Part shown: positions 1-10,708 of the stretch, piece by piece | How the letters are laid out: each line of letters opens with the position of its first letter | Position numbering within the stretch: position 1 is the stretch's first letter | DNA from: Nothopassalora personata | Taxonomy: Eukaryota; Ascomycota; Dothideomycetes; Mycosphaerellales; Mycosphaerellaceae | Direction: 5' to 3' | NCBI GenBank assembly: GCA_033816765.1 | Contig: CM066292.1 | Location: 5,394,001 to 5,458,000 of the forward strand | DNA length: 64,000 nucleotides | Notes under the pieces: model-generated | The model's database searches: none | The model's input: the letters and a program-made list of their open reading frames with translations, nothing else | Told to the model about the DNA's origin: nothing | Made by a program: the position numbers and the translations under genes

Positions 1-540
1 GCGGCGCCGTAGACTTTATCTACCACCCAATCTTTGGCCCATTGGAATACCATGTTATTCGGATATCACCTGAAGGAGTAGCGGGTCACGATAGTGTTGG
101 TTGTGGGAGCTGGGTCAGTGTGTTGTGTTCGATGAATCTATGAGAGCACAGCAAATACAGCGTCAACACAGTGACCTTACCTTGGTCATGCCCGCCATCG
201 TGACCGGGTACGATTGCAGATCTCCAAACATCTAGAAACTTGGTGTGTACGACGACGTTCGCTTGGCTGCTGGAGAACGTCATATCGCAGCGTGGGAATG
301 CAGATGCACACCGCCACAGACCCACAGCCTACTTCCTTGCTTTCGAGACACGCGGAAGATGGGTACCCATATGTCACACGTGCTTCTGCGTTCTCTGACT
401 GGCGGACTGTTCTTTATTATTCATCAGATGCTTGAGATATGAGTCGCATGCGCAGCACATCTAAGCTCATCACATTGTTTCATCTTCGAAGGAGAATGTG
501 CTACTGATGGTGTATCCATAGACGTGCCATCGAAGTACTA
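1..540. other. Window edge, no assignable gene
   Basis: No open frame here has recognisable protein features. A short plus-strand frame at bases 3-100 could be the end of a gene outside the window, but I cannot identify it. The stretch also holds the region 3' of the minus-strand acyltransferase gene that ends at 541. Confidence 0.4.
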
Positions 541-2682
541 TCACACCTCAGCAGGTCTTTTCTGAGGCGCCTTCTGATTGGTTTTAGTCTGATTTCTGAT
601 CTTTCTTACATCTCCCCCAACAGGTGCACTCTTGACGGACGCGGCTTTCGTTACAGTCGCAGGGGCTGGTGTAGCTTTTGCCCAGTTCTCTGTCGTATTC
701 GCGGCTCCTGGTGTCTGTGGGACCTTCTTGACATTCTTTGCAGTCAAAGGTATCTTCTTGCTCGCCGCAGCACCTTTCGCCACGCTATTCTGTACTGGTT
801 GCTTGGTTGTCGACGGGCCTTGAACAACGATACCCGTAGCCTTGACCGGCGACGCCGCTTGCTTCGTAGGTGCATTGGCTTTCGAAGCACGTACTGCTCC
901 TGTCTTCGGTGCTCTCGAAGCTGCCAGCTTCTTGACCTGCTGCCCTGCGGTATGAATTGCCATAGTGCTAATAGGCCGTGTAATCATGCTCTCCATGTTG
1001 GCGAGCGGTACTTGGGCCCGTACTTTCTGTGCTGGCGTTGTGGCGGTTCCACTACTTGCCAGCTGGTTTACCACCTTCGGTAGGTTCCTCTTGGTCTCGC
1101 TGTCGACAGACTTTGGTGCGCCAGGTGCATTGGCTACCTTCTTCGCGATATTTGCGTCTCCCGACTTCTGTAACGTATCTTTCATCTCCGCTTGGGTCAG
1201 AGGCGCAGTCTTGAGCAGTTTATTGATGACACTGTTAGGCAGTGGATTCTGCTTGTTCGCTGCCGTCAAGGCTTTCCTCATAGCTTCCTGCGAAATTGGT
1301 GCTTTAGATGCCTTTCCCAAGGTTAGAAGATTGAATTGCTGCGACTGCGCCACTTTGCGCATTATCTCGTCGAAGTTCAGAGGGTCTGTCACGTCGATGC
1401 TGGACATCATCCCAGCTGCGGAGGTAATGGGACCGAAAATGCTCAGGAACTCGTCCCACCCACCACCTTTGACGGATGTTGAGATGGCCTTAGCATGCAC
1501 TGGCTTCCTCTTGCCCTCTGCGGCCGCGATAGCTTTGCCCGGATCCTCAGTGGGAAAGTTTCCGAACTTGTGGTAGTACTCGAGGATGTAATCTTTCTCT
1601 CGCCAACGATTCAAAAGCCACCGGCTAAATGCCTCGTCATCTTCGTAAGGTATCTCCGAGATCTTGTAGCGTCGCCAGTACATGTTCACTGACTTCGGCG
1701 GGCGGCCCTCCAGAAAGGATGACTTCAAAGTGAAGATGTCTTGTCCGTACATGCCTGCGGGTACGCCTTCGTATGCAATAGTGCAGTCATAAAGCCAGTT
1801 GGTCGTAGGTCGCAGTTCCTTCAGACAGAATTGTAACCCAGTACTCCGCGGTAGTAGTTGATGCCTCATATCTGGTACGCCAGTCTTCTCGGCCCATCTT
1901 GCTGACTTCTCGCGTGTGCTTGCAGATAGATTCGTACCTTCCGGGAAGATCAGTAACCACATAGGATCAAGAGGATTCTTCAGGTGGTCCAAGTGCTTCT
2001 TGAAGCTATATCGATCCTGCTCCCATTTCCGACTGAGGAAGATGAAGTTGTAGAATTGACACCCCCAGCCAATGATTGGGAGGTTCTTCAAAGACTCCTT
2101 GAGGATTATGTAGATGCGGCCATGCATCTTGTTCGTGTAGGCAATCCACCAGAGGTAGAGCCAATCAGTGTATAGTTGGTGGTTCCCCATGAGGACGAGC
2201 CGATGAGGGAAGTTGCACTTCAAAGTGCCATCGTCCATTACGAAAAGTTGGCCCTTCATACTGTCATCACCGCTGACCCTGACTACCGTCGGCGCCCACC
2301 ATTGAGTGATGGTAGTCATCAACACAGCAAAGGACTCTTTGGTCCAGGCCATGTACGCGTTGTAGAATTTTGGGTCAATAAGCTTCAACGGAGCCCCGAT
2401 GAACTGTGATGCAGATATTGCCATGACTCCGGAGAGAAAAGTCGACGCTGCTGAAAATGCTCGCTCTGCTTGTCCCATCCCGCCATGCTGAATTGGATTC
2501 GGATTCCCATCACCACCAGACTTCAGACTGACTCCTGCCTGCTTAACAGGTTTTGCTGCAGCTTTCTTGGCGCCGTCAACTTTGGTCACCGTCTTTGCCA
2601 TCTTTGCCCTTTCCATAGTGGCTTTTGCCGCTACAGTCATAGCTGGCTTGCTGTTGACTTTGAAGCCAGCCGTTGTGGACAT
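541..2682 (-). CDS. PlsC-type lysophospholipid acyltransferase (PSI1/CST26-like)
   Basis: Single-exon gene of 713 aa. It probably transfers an acyl chain to a lysophospholipid (lyso-PI, lyso-PA or lysocardiolipin) in ER or mitochondrial membranes. The acyltransferase signature is complete: NHQLYTDW has the HX4D pair (H168, D173) and FPEGT lies at 246-250. Flanking segments (YIILKESLKNLP, FIFLSRKW, STREKSA) match the order in yeast Psi1/Cst26 and animal LCLAT1/AGPAT5 as I know those families. A hydrophobic segment near residues 78-100 precedes the domain. Beyond about residue 400 the protein has an Ala/Lys/Pro/Thr-rich low-complexity tail of roughly 300 aa that the yeast proteins lack. The Lys/Ala-rich first 60 residues are also an extension, so an internal start is possible. 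Acyl and head-group specificity cannot be read from sequence. Confidence 0.9.
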   Translation of the reverse strand: MSTTAGFKVNSKPAMTVAAKATMERAKMAKTVTKVDGAKKAAAKPVKQAGVSLKSGGDGNPNPIQHGGMGQAERAFSAASTFLSGVMAISASQFIGAPLKLIDPKFYNAYMAWTKESFAVLMTTITQWWAPTVVRVSGDDSMKGQLFVMDDGTLKCNFPHRLVLMGNHQLYTDWLYLWWIAYTNKMHGRIYIILKESLKNLPIIGWGCQFYNFIFLSRKWEQDRYSFKKHLDHLKNPLDPMWLLIFPEGTNLSASTREKSARWAEKTGVPDMRHQLLPRSTGLQFCLKELRPTTNWLYDCTIAYEGVPAGMYGQDIFTLKSSFLEGRPPKSVNMYWRRYKISEIPYEDDEAFSRWLLNRWREKDYILEYYHKFGNFPTEDPGKAIAAAEGKRKPVHAKAISTSVKGGGWDEFLSIFGPITSAAGMMSSIDVTDPLNFDEIMRKVAQSQQFNLLTLGKASKAPISQEAMRKALTAANKQNPLPNSVINKLLKTAPLTQAEMKDTLQKSGDANIAKKVANAPGAPKSVDSETKRNLPKVVNQLASSGTATTPAQKVRAQVPLANMESMITRPISTMAIHTAGQQVKKLAASRAPKTGAVRASKANAPTKQAASPVKATGIVVQGPSTTKQPVQNSVAKGAAASKKIPLTAKNVKKVPQTPGAANTTENWAKATPAPATVTKAASVKSAPVGGDVRKIRNQTKTNQKAPQKRPAEV

Positions 2683-3152
2683 GTCGTGATGCTCCAGGAT
2701 GCAGCAACGCTGCCGAGCTGTTTAGGTCATACCGGTAAACCCGTCAGTCGGTCACACGAACTTGCTCGAGATGTTGTCTTTGCACAACCAGCTGAAGTCA
2801 ACTTGCATGGCTGCCATGATATCAGACGCCACGCCTTTGCAACACAACACAACCGACACCAGCCACACCTTTTCAACGGTTGGTGGCAATTATGGTAACA
2901 CAGCAGCTTCCTTGTCAGTTTCGACGTCACCGACTGTGCGTGTCAGTATGTTATCAACCCACTTGACTGCCCACCGCATCACAATTGCATCGTAATTCCC
3001 ATATTGAGGTCCGTAATCCAGGGACTTTGTAGACCATCGAGTGCCGTTCCGTCCCTGCATACTCCACATTCTGAAGCACCCATTAGTTCTATTGCTCGCT
3101 AGTTTCAAAGTCCATCTCACACTCTCATCCATCGATCCAGAAGATCACAAAG
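2683..3152. promoter_or_regulatory. Shared divergent promoter region
   Basis: 470 bp between the start codons of the divergent acyltransferase and 195-aa genes. It must hold both 5' regions. I see no coding sequence or strong motif in it. Confidence 0.4.
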
Positions 3153-3809
3153 ATGGCAACGACAGCTCCGCAAGGAAGGCCACAGACGAATGGCATTGCA
3201 AGGAAACAGTCCGCGCCCAGAGCTCCAATCAAGAAGGCTTATCAACCAGCGGCAGCACAAGGCAAGAAGCCCATAGCAAACGGGGCAGTGAGAGCGCCTG
3301 CTAGGACAGCACCACCGCAGAAGTCGGCGTCGATCGCTGGCGAAAGCCCACACAACGGAGTGACGTCCGCGTACGCCATCATGGCTTCCAGAATCGCGAA
3401 CCGAGTCGCCGAGATGGCTGAAAGCATCACGTTTGTGGAGAGGTATGCACTTGCTAGCAAATGTTGCTGCGATACGACCCATGAAAGTGACTAATGAATG
3501 CCTGTTCATAGACCTAAGCCTCAGGAGCCTGAACCGACCGCTCAGCCAGAAGAGCGGAAGCGGCCGCGAAAGCTCGACATCAGACTTAACAACGGCTCGT
3601 CGGACCACGTCGCCTTCTCGGCGCCATTCCTCGACAACACGCTCCAGAAGATGTTGCAGCTGCAGAACCGGATGCTCAAAACCACTGCCGATCTGGCCAA
3701 AGCCGGAAATGTGGACGAAAAGGTCATCAAAGAGCAGGCTGCTCAAGCTGCCGAGCTGAGCCGGATCATCGCATTGATATGCGCGGAGAAGGCCAGGCAA
3801 GGAGCGTGA
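3153..3809 (+). CDS. Unknown 195-aa protein with C-terminal helix
   Basis: Two exons, 3153-3442 and 3512-3809, joined across a 69-nt GT-AG intron with a CTAAT branch-like motif near its end. The join keeps frame and gives 195 aa. The N-terminal third is Ala/Pro/Lys-rich and probably disordered. Residues about 78-97 and about 125-190 look helical, with heptad-like Leu/Met spacing (NTLQKMLQLQNRMLKTT and a following Ala/Glu-rich helix). I do not recognise a family. It is divergently transcribed from the acyltransferase gene. A 273-aa frame on the opposite strand covers the same bases but spans the intron and has no domain, so I treat it as a shadow. Confidence 0.65.
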
Positions 3810-4770
3810 AGTCGATCGCTGGCACCAAGTGGTGGAAGAACGTGAAAGAGGCCGAGAGAAACGAGGGAAAGCAGAAAGGGCGAAGAAGATCACGACTTTA
3901 GACATGGCCGTGAAAGTCTTGGGACTGAACCAAAACATCGACAGGGCATTTCTTAAGCTCCATGGTTCGCGACACTTTCTACGATATGAGTGATGAGCGT
4001 TGTATCTCTATGCGAGGCGTTGTGGAAGCAGACTTCCAGGGAAATGGAACAACAGAAATGACCACAGCACTACTCTTCACGGGCACTCTTGCCCAGCACC
4101 AGTCCTCCCTCCTCTCCGTTAACATCGCCAGACGACAGCATCCAGATCTCTCTCCTACCCCAACCAACATTCAGCACGGGAAATGCAAGGTGCTACGTAG
4201 GTCAAAGGTTCGGTCCAGGTTTGAATCAGGTGAATAAGATCTGTGAACCTGTTGAGCAGGGTAAGCCGGTCTATACAGTGCACACGGGACATGTGTTAGT
4301 CTGCTATAGGACGAATGTCTCTGATGTAGGTATCGATGGGGTACCTCTTAGTCGGGCGAATGCCCGCCCGCTGCGCGCTTGAGACGATGCGTATGGTAAA
4401 TGAACACTATTCAGCAGGGAAAGCCCGTCCGTCCAGAATGCGCGAAGAAGTGTGTGTGTGAGTGTTCTAAGACGATCTACCACCCTACTTCTGCTCTTAG
4501 CCGCCAAGCGCTTGCCCGCAGCGATCTGCCTCTAATGTGCCGAATACCGAAGACCGAGTGTTGAAGGGCGCGTGTTCAAAGGAGGAAGGTCGACTCTGCA
4601 TACCTTCGAGTGGGATCATTTCATAGTGTTGACAATTTTGCTAATACCACGGCCTGGTTCAGCTGCAACACTGTTGACGGAATCAATCCCATGAGCCCCT
4701 TCATCTGCTTCATTCACTTTCGACACCACCCGGTCTATGCCGATATCGGAGCTTTGGGCAGGAAGGTGAA
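3810..4770. other. Intergenic region
   Basis: 961 bp between the 195-aa gene and the MFS gene, with scattered short frames of no protein character. It includes the promoter of the transporter gene. Nothing else is identifiable. Confidence 0.4.
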
Positions 4771-6218
4771 ATGTCCCATGGCATAACGCACAGGGCGTCA
4801 GAGGACGAAGAGCGGCAGACAACCACATCAGAAAAGTCAGAAGACGTCAGCCAACAAGAAGATACCGCACCAGCACCAACCACAGAGACCTTGCCATCCC
4901 TTTTCGAACCTACCACCAATGCACCGATCGACGCCGACGCCCCTCCAGACGGCGGCTATGCCTGGGTTGTCTGCGGTGCCATCTCCATGATCAACGGCTT
5001 CACCTGGGGCATAGCAGCTACCTACGGAGTCTACATCTCCCACTACCTCGCCACCGACTACTTCACTGGCGCTACACCGCTGGACTACGCTCTGATAGGT
5101 GGTCTGGAGTTTGGAGTGGCAATGGTGATTTCACCCATCTGCACAATCCTCACCCGCGAGATAGGGCGTTTCTGGGTCATGTCTGTGGGATGCATCATGT
5201 TGGCTGGAGGGTACATTGCTGCATCTTTTGCCAAAGAGATTTGGCAGCTGTATTTGACGCAGGGAGTACTCGTGGGACTAAGCTTGGGATGCATCTTCAT
5301 ACCTTCAGTACAAGTCCTGCCGCAGTGGTTTCTGAAGAAGAGGTCCTTGGCCGGAGGCATTGCGTCTTCTGGCAGTGGATTCGCTGGATTGGCGTTCTCG
5401 TTGGGGACCAATGCCATGATTGAGCAGATCAGCTTGGGTTGGGCATTGCGAATCACGGGTATTCTGTGTCTTGTCGGCAACTTCTGCGGAACTTGTCTCG
5501 TGAGGGACCGGAACAAGGTCGTGAAGCCGCCCCAGCTGGGCTTCGCTGTGCACCTGCTGAAAAGGTACGACTGCCTGCTGCTCATCGGTTGGGCATTCAT
5601 TAATCTGTTCGGATACATGACAATACTGTACAGCTTATCCAACTATGCGGTCCAGGTAGCCGGATTGACGCAGTCACAGGCCAGCAAGGCCACTGCGCTG
5701 CTCAATCTTGGCACAGGTATTGGACGACCTGCACTAGGGGTCGTCAGCGATTATTGCGGGCGGATACAGACCGCAGCTGTGGTTACGCTGCTAAATGCTG
5801 TCTTCGTCTTTGCTTTCTGGATCCCGGCCACATCGTACGGTTTTCTGATATTCTATGTCCTGGTCGCTGGTGCCTCAGTAGGAATCTATTGGATGGTGAG
5901 TACCGACTTCGAAAGTTGCCGGTGTACATGTGGCTGACGGTGGGCCAGACGATTGGACCTCTCTGTGCTGAAGTTGCAGGCCTCACTGAAGTGCCATCTT
6001 TCCTGTCAATACAGTGGCTGACGACAGTACTTCCCACGACGTTTGCAGAAGTCATTGCACTGTACTTGCGGCGACCTGCGAAAGGACGCTGGGGATATCT
6101 ATATACACAGCTCTTCGCAGCCGCGGCATTTCTCGTGAGCTCGTTGTGTTTGTTCGAGCTGTGGCGGGTCAAGGCCAAGAGAGACGAGCTGACCAGAAGT
6201 AGACGGCATAAAAAGTGA
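4771..6218 (+). CDS. MFS transporter, monocarboxylate (MCT/MCH) type
   Basis: Two exons, 4771-5895 and 5949-6218, joined across a 53-nt GTGAGT...CAG intron in phase 0, giving 464 aa. An acidic, Ser/Thr-rich cytosolic N-terminus of about 55 residues is followed by PPDGGYAWVV, the signature that opens TM1 in the MCT family. About twelve hydrophobic segments follow, including GLSLGCIFIPSVQVLPQWF and LLNLGTGIGRPALGVVSDY, which occupy the places of conserved MCT loops. Length and topology fit plasma-membrane solute transporters of the Mch4/Mch5 type. The substrate (monocarboxylate, riboflavin or other) cannot be told from sequence. The short exon 2 supplies the last two helices and a basic tail. 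Confidence 0.88.
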
Positions 6219-6471
6219 CTTGGCTCTCCACACTGTCGTCGTCGCGATGTGTCTCACTGTCCGTAATCGGGTACTGTAGATGTGATAGTGATGCTGCCGG
6301 ATGGATAGGAAGGTGCTACGGACCCTGGGCAATAGCCACGTGCTGACCCGATCTCGGATCGACTTCCGCTGATTAAGCATAGTTCTAAACTCTATCCAGA
6401 TGCGGTAGGATCGATCCAATGTTTACACTCGCCGCAAACAACACACTCATGCACATTCACCCACTGGTGCA

Positions 6472-8610
6472 ATGGCACGTGTGACGCAGCCGACATTCGA
6501 CATCTTCACTGGGGAGGAGCACCCGCAGCCTCTGCACCAGACGATACGCGAGCCTCTGCGAGAAACGACGAAGCAGTCGACGATCAGGCCCGACCACAAC
6601 AATGAAGACCTCCGAGCACAGTTGAAGGCTGCGCAATATGAACTCGACTCGCTGAAACAGGAGCGCGAACTGAATGAGTTGCATCACCAGCAAGAGCTGC
6701 GCGACACGCAGAACCGTGCCGAGGCAGACTTCAAGCGAGCGCAAGCCGCAGAGGCAGCTGCCAACATTGCGATCAAGAAGGCAGATGCGGTGATACGAGG
6801 CCAGCAGGATGCGCAAGACAAAGCGATCAACGAGAAGCTGGAGCTGGAGAAGCGGAACAGGAAGTTGCAAGACGACAACCGATCGTTACGGGACGACCTC
6901 GAGGAAGCAAAGGCGGACCTGGAATCGCACGATCGGCAAAGTAAACATGCGTATAGGGAGCTGGAACAGCGACATACGACGCTACAAGCCTCGTTTGAAG
7001 ACATTCAACGAGATCTAAGCAGTAAAGTGGCAGCGCTACAGACGGCACAGCAGAAGTTGGCACGGAAAGAGACGGAGGTCGGGGAGCTAGAGAATGAAGT
7101 GCTCCGGTTGAAGGCGCAGACGGGCGACTCGGACACGTTGGCGGTCATCAAGAAGGAGCTGTCAGAGCAGGTCGCGTATATCAAGAAGTTGGAGACACAA
7201 AATCGTGAGCACATGGCCGAGCTCAAGCAGTTCCGCAAGACGCAGAAGAGTATTGAGGTCGTGGAAGAGGAGAAGCGTGCGCTAGAGGTCAAGGTGCGCA
7301 TGATGGATGACCTGCGCAAAGAGTTGAACGAGGCGCAGCTACAGAAGAGAATCCTGGAGGATGAGAAGCTGAGCTGGACCAGCTATCTTGAGGCCGAAGG
7401 TCCCAGCGAGGAGGAACTGCGATATGAGACACCAGAGCAGATGGCGAAAGCTTTCTTGCAAGAGCGACTGGAGCGTGCCGACCTGCTGCACAAGCTTGGT
7501 GAAGTCGAGCCCGAACTCAAAGTGCTGCAGAGCAACATACAGCACCTCCAAGATGAGAAGACACGATTGATCTCGGAGCTGGAGACGGCACGCCAGACAC
7601 AGACGAGTAATACCGGTGCTCCAGCTGGTGATGTTAAAGCAAAGGCTCGACTTGAAAGGCAGAAGAATCTGGCTATCAAGGAAGTGGAATACCTTCGTGC
7701 TCAAATGAAGACCTTCGAAGCCGAAGAAGCGGAGTTTCGCTCCGAACAGAAGGATGAGGAGCACACCAAACGGATCCACGAGCTCGAAGCCCTGCTCGAG
7801 CAGTATCGCACAGAACTCCAAACCCTCCAAGCAGATCTCTCCCAACTCGAGAAGCAGCCCCGGCCTCTGGAGACACCCCGGAAGCGTGCTCGCGAAGAAG
7901 ACGAAGCCTCCGATGAGCGCCTCGGAGAGTTACGTCGTAAGGCTCGTACCCTCCAAGACGACCTCTCCAAACTGCAGACCCACAACCACCTCCTCGAAGC
8001 CGAACTCAAAGCCAGCGTCGCCCAGGTCAGCAGCCTCCGCGAATCCACCAGAACTCGCACCCTTGAGTTCCGCAACAACCCCACCGCGCAGGCGGAAGCA
8101 ATCAAAATGGAAACCCTCCGTGTACTCCGCGAGGAGAACGCCGCTCTCCTGTCCCAGCTCGAGGGCAAGCCCCCCGGGACCAAAGTCGTGCCCACCTCCT
8201 CCCTAGAATCCTCCCGCCTCCAACTCCAAGAAGCCCAAACCCTCGTCGAAAAAATGTCAAAGAAAGAAGACCGGCTCAAGAAAATCTGGACGGCCAAATC
8301 TCTCGAGTTCCGCGAGGCGGTCTGTTCCATTTTGGGGTGGAAATTGGATTTCATGCCAAATGGTCGTGTCAAAGCGACGAGTATCTTGTATCCGACGTTG
8401 ATCAATAATGGAGAGGAGGAGGAGAATTCTATTGTGTTTGATGGAGAGAATGGCACGATGAAGGTGAGTGGTGGGCCGCAGAGCGTTTTTGCGGGAGAGA
8501 TTCGACCTTTGATTGAGTTTTGGGTGGAGGGGAGGAAGGAGATTCCGTGTTTTCTTGCGGCGTGTACGTTGGAGTTCTATGAGAGGTGTTCGAGGGCGCA
8601 GGTCATGTAG
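6472..8610 (+). CDS. MAD1: Spindle assembly checkpoint protein MAD1
   Basis: Single exon, 712 aa, the usual size for Mad1. In this family the protein binds unattached kinetochores and recruits Mad2, holding cells in metaphase. Residues about 45-500 are almost continuous charged coiled coil. A Mad2-interaction-like segment lies at about 527-545 (RTRTLEFRNNPTAQAEA), in line with the TKVLHMSLNPT region of human Mad1, followed by the ENAALL helix. From about residue 594 the C-terminal globular domain begins (KKIWTAKSLEFREAVCSILG) and runs to the end, where it meets Bub1 in known Mad1 proteins. Antisense frames inside this gene are shadows of its skewed codon use. It converges on APN1, with 128 bp between the stop codons. 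Confidence 0.9.
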   Translation: MARVTQPTFDIFTGEEHPQPLHQTIREPLRETTKQSTIRPDHNNEDLRAQLKAAQYELDSLKQERELNELHHQQELRDTQNRAEADFKRAQAAEAAANIAIKKADAVIRGQQDAQDKAINEKLELEKRNRKLQDDNRSLRDDLEEAKADLESHDRQSKHAYRELEQRHTTLQASFEDIQRDLSSKVAALQTAQQKLARKETEVGELENEVLRLKAQTGDSDTLAVIKKELSEQVAYIKKLETQNREHMAELKQFRKTQKSIEVVEEEKRALEVKVRMMDDLRKELNEAQLQKRILEDEKLSWTSYLEAEGPSEEELRYETPEQMAKAFLQERLERADLLHKLGEVEPELKVLQSNIQHLQDEKTRLISELETARQTQTSNTGAPAGDVKAKARLERQKNLAIKEVEYLRAQMKTFEAEEAEFRSEQKDEEHTKRIHELEALLEQYRTELQTLQADLSQLEKQPRPLETPRKRAREEDEASDERLGELRRKARTLQDDLSKLQTHNHLLEAELKASVAQVSSLRESTRTRTLEFRNNPTAQAEAIKMETLRVLREENAALLSQLEGKPPGTKVVPTSSLESSRLQLQEAQTLVEKMSKKEDRLKKIWTAKSLEFREAVCSILGWKLDFMPNGRVKATSILYPTLINNGEEEENSIVFDGENGTMKVSGGPQSVFAGEIRPLIEFWVEGRKEIPCFLAACTLEFYERCSRAQVM

Positions 8611-8738
8611 TGAGTTGGCTAGTTATGGGGGATGATGATGTGATTGGGTTGAGGGGAATCCCTCTGTGTGTACAGCTTTACTGTTGCTTTATCGTCGCTG
8701 GATTGGACTGTAGCCCGGGCTCATGGATATTTACCCTA

Positions 8739-10389
8739 TCATTCTTCCTCTTCATCACTCAAGTCACTCTCACTCTCCTCTTTCTTCCCTTTCTTCCCAC
8801 CTCTCTTCCCCCCCTTCTTTGCATCCTTCTCCCTCCTCCTCACAACCTGCTCCTCAACCCTCCTCCTCTCCGGCTCCCCCTTCCTCGCCAACTCCTCCTC
8901 CAACCTCTTAAACTCCTCCCCCTCCACATCCATCCCCACCAACCCCTCCAACATCTTAATCTCCCTCGCCCAAATCCCCTTATCCTCCTTCCCCTTCCCC
9001 TTCTCATCCTTCACCACCTCCCCCGTCTCATCCCTCACCTCAATCGGCGTCTCGAGAACAAGCGGCAACCCCTCAAACCTCGCATCATTCACAAGATTAT
9101 GGAACGCGCGCAGTCCCAGGAAACCCGTGCCGATGTTCGCGTGCAAGTCCCGGTGGGAGGAGAGCGGGGCTTTGGAGTCGTTGAGGTGTAAGGCGCGAAG
9201 GTACCGGAAGCCGACGACTTGGTCGAAGTGTGAGAAGGTCGCTTTGAAGGCTTCGGGACTGCGGAGATCGTAGCCGGCGGCGAAGGCGTGGCAGGTGTCG
9301 ATGCAGACGCCTATGCGGGTCTTGTCGGAGACGTGGGAGATGATGTCGCGGAGGTCTTCGAAGGTGGTGCCGATGGTGTTGTTGTCGGCTGCCATGTTTT
9401 CAAGCAGGGTGATGACGCGGGAGGTTTCGGCGTGGGCGCGGTTGATGTTGTCGGCTAGATGGTGGATGGCTGTGGCACGGTCGTTGCCGGCGGTGTTGCC
9501 CGGGTGGATGTTGTAGAGGTTGATTCCGAGTGCTTCGCAGCGTTTGAGGTCGTCGAGGTAGGAGCCGTAGGCTTGGGTTGTGCGGGCTTTGTCGGTGTGG
9601 GCCAGGTTGACGAGATAGGAGCCGTGAGGGACGACGTGTTGGGATTGGGAGTAGGAGTGGTGGGTGCACTGTTCGTGGAAGGAGGAGGCCATGTCGTCCA
9701 ACAGAGGAGGGTTGGCCCATTTGCGTTGCGATTTGAGGAAGAGGGCGAAGGCGTTGGCACCGATGTGGACACTGTTGGCGATGGCATTGTGGACGCCTGC
9801 AGGACATCATCATCATCATCATCAGCTATGAACGAAGGTATCAGGAATGAGATACGGATGGATGGATTGAACTACCTCCTGCAGCACTGACATGTGCTCC
9901 GATGAAGAGCTTATGGCCGACTGTCCTGCTTGCCAGCGGAATCATCTCTGCCTCTTTCTCGTCTTTCGTCTTTCGTCGTTTCTTCTTGACCTTCTTCTCA
10001 ACGACTGCGCCCTTCTCATCAACCTCCTCCTCCTCTTCTTCTTCTTCTTCTTCTTGCTTGACTTCCTCCTTGACCTTGCGCTTTCGTTTGGGAGCACTCG
10101 GTGCTGCGCCCTCTACCGTTTCTTCCCCTTCCCCTTCCCCTTCCCCTTCCTCCTCTTCTTCTTCTTCCTCTGCTTCAACAACTTCCAATTTCACCACCGT
10201 CTTACGCGATCTCTTTGGCTTCTCTTCTGCCTGTTTCTCGGTCGCTGTCGTCTCCGTCACTTCCGTCTTCGTGCGACGTTTCTTGGTGCTGGGAGCAGAG
10301 CGTCTGCCATTCACGCCATTGGCACTAACGCCGTTGATATCCGTGTCCTCGTCAACCACACGTCGCGTCTGCTTCCTCTTCGGCGGCAT
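8739..10389 (-). CDS. APN1: AP endonuclease 1, endonuclease IV family
   Basis: Two exons, 9876-10389 and 8739-9796, joined across a 79-nt GT-AG intron that restores HVSAAGGVHNAI, giving 523 aa. The enzyme cuts the backbone 5' of abasic sites in base-excision repair. Metal-binding motifs of the Nfo/Apn1 fold appear in order: PHGSYLVNLA, NIHPGNT, LENMA, CIDTCHAFAAGYD, LHLNDSK, HANIGTGFLG and LETP. The first about 165 residues are a Lys/Arg- and Glu-rich extension with nuclear-localisation-like KRKRKVK and KKVKKKRRK stretches and two poly-Glu/Gly tracts. The C-terminal about 90 residues are also charged. These extensions make it longer than yeast Apn1 (about 367 aa). The intron carries a short ATG/CAT triplet repeat. 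Confidence 0.93.
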
Positions 10390-10708
10390 ATTGGACGTGT
10401 GTTCGGCGGTAGGAAACTACTTCAACGCGATTCGACATCTGGAGCCGCGGACATCATGACGCGTTGCATGCAGGTACGCCATCTGCCGGGCCCCTCGAAC
10501 CAGACATTCAGATAACCATGGCATGAATGATAATATTCTTCAAATGTACTTCTGCACTCGTCTCATCTTCTTCAATTCTACTCCCTACATGTTTTCGAGT
10601 CTGTCGCGTTTGCGGCTGACCAGCCCGCGTTAATGCTACGGACGCTCACTCAACTCAACCCCGACCGCCACCCGCACTCCCAACACTGGACCAAGTCGGA
10701 GAGTCGCT
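10390..10708. promoter_or_regulatory. APN1 upstream region
   Basis: 319 bp between the APN1 start and the SEC24 stop, both on the minus strand. It should hold the APN1 promoter and the SEC24 3' end. No clear motif was identified. Confidence 0.35.

Noticed and set aside
3117..3938. 273-aa minus-strand frame
   Set aside because: It spans the intron of the 195-aa plus-strand gene, is Arg/Ser-rich without domain content, and looks like a shadow frame.
4194..4235. T-arm-like GGTTCGGTCCAGG in intergenic DNA as a tRNA gene
   Set aside because: No matching D-arm or acceptor stem is found at tRNA distance.
7701..8456. 251-aa antisense frame within MAD1
   Set aside because: It mirrors the Leu/Glu/Lys-rich codons of MAD1; Ser/Arg-rich with no domain.
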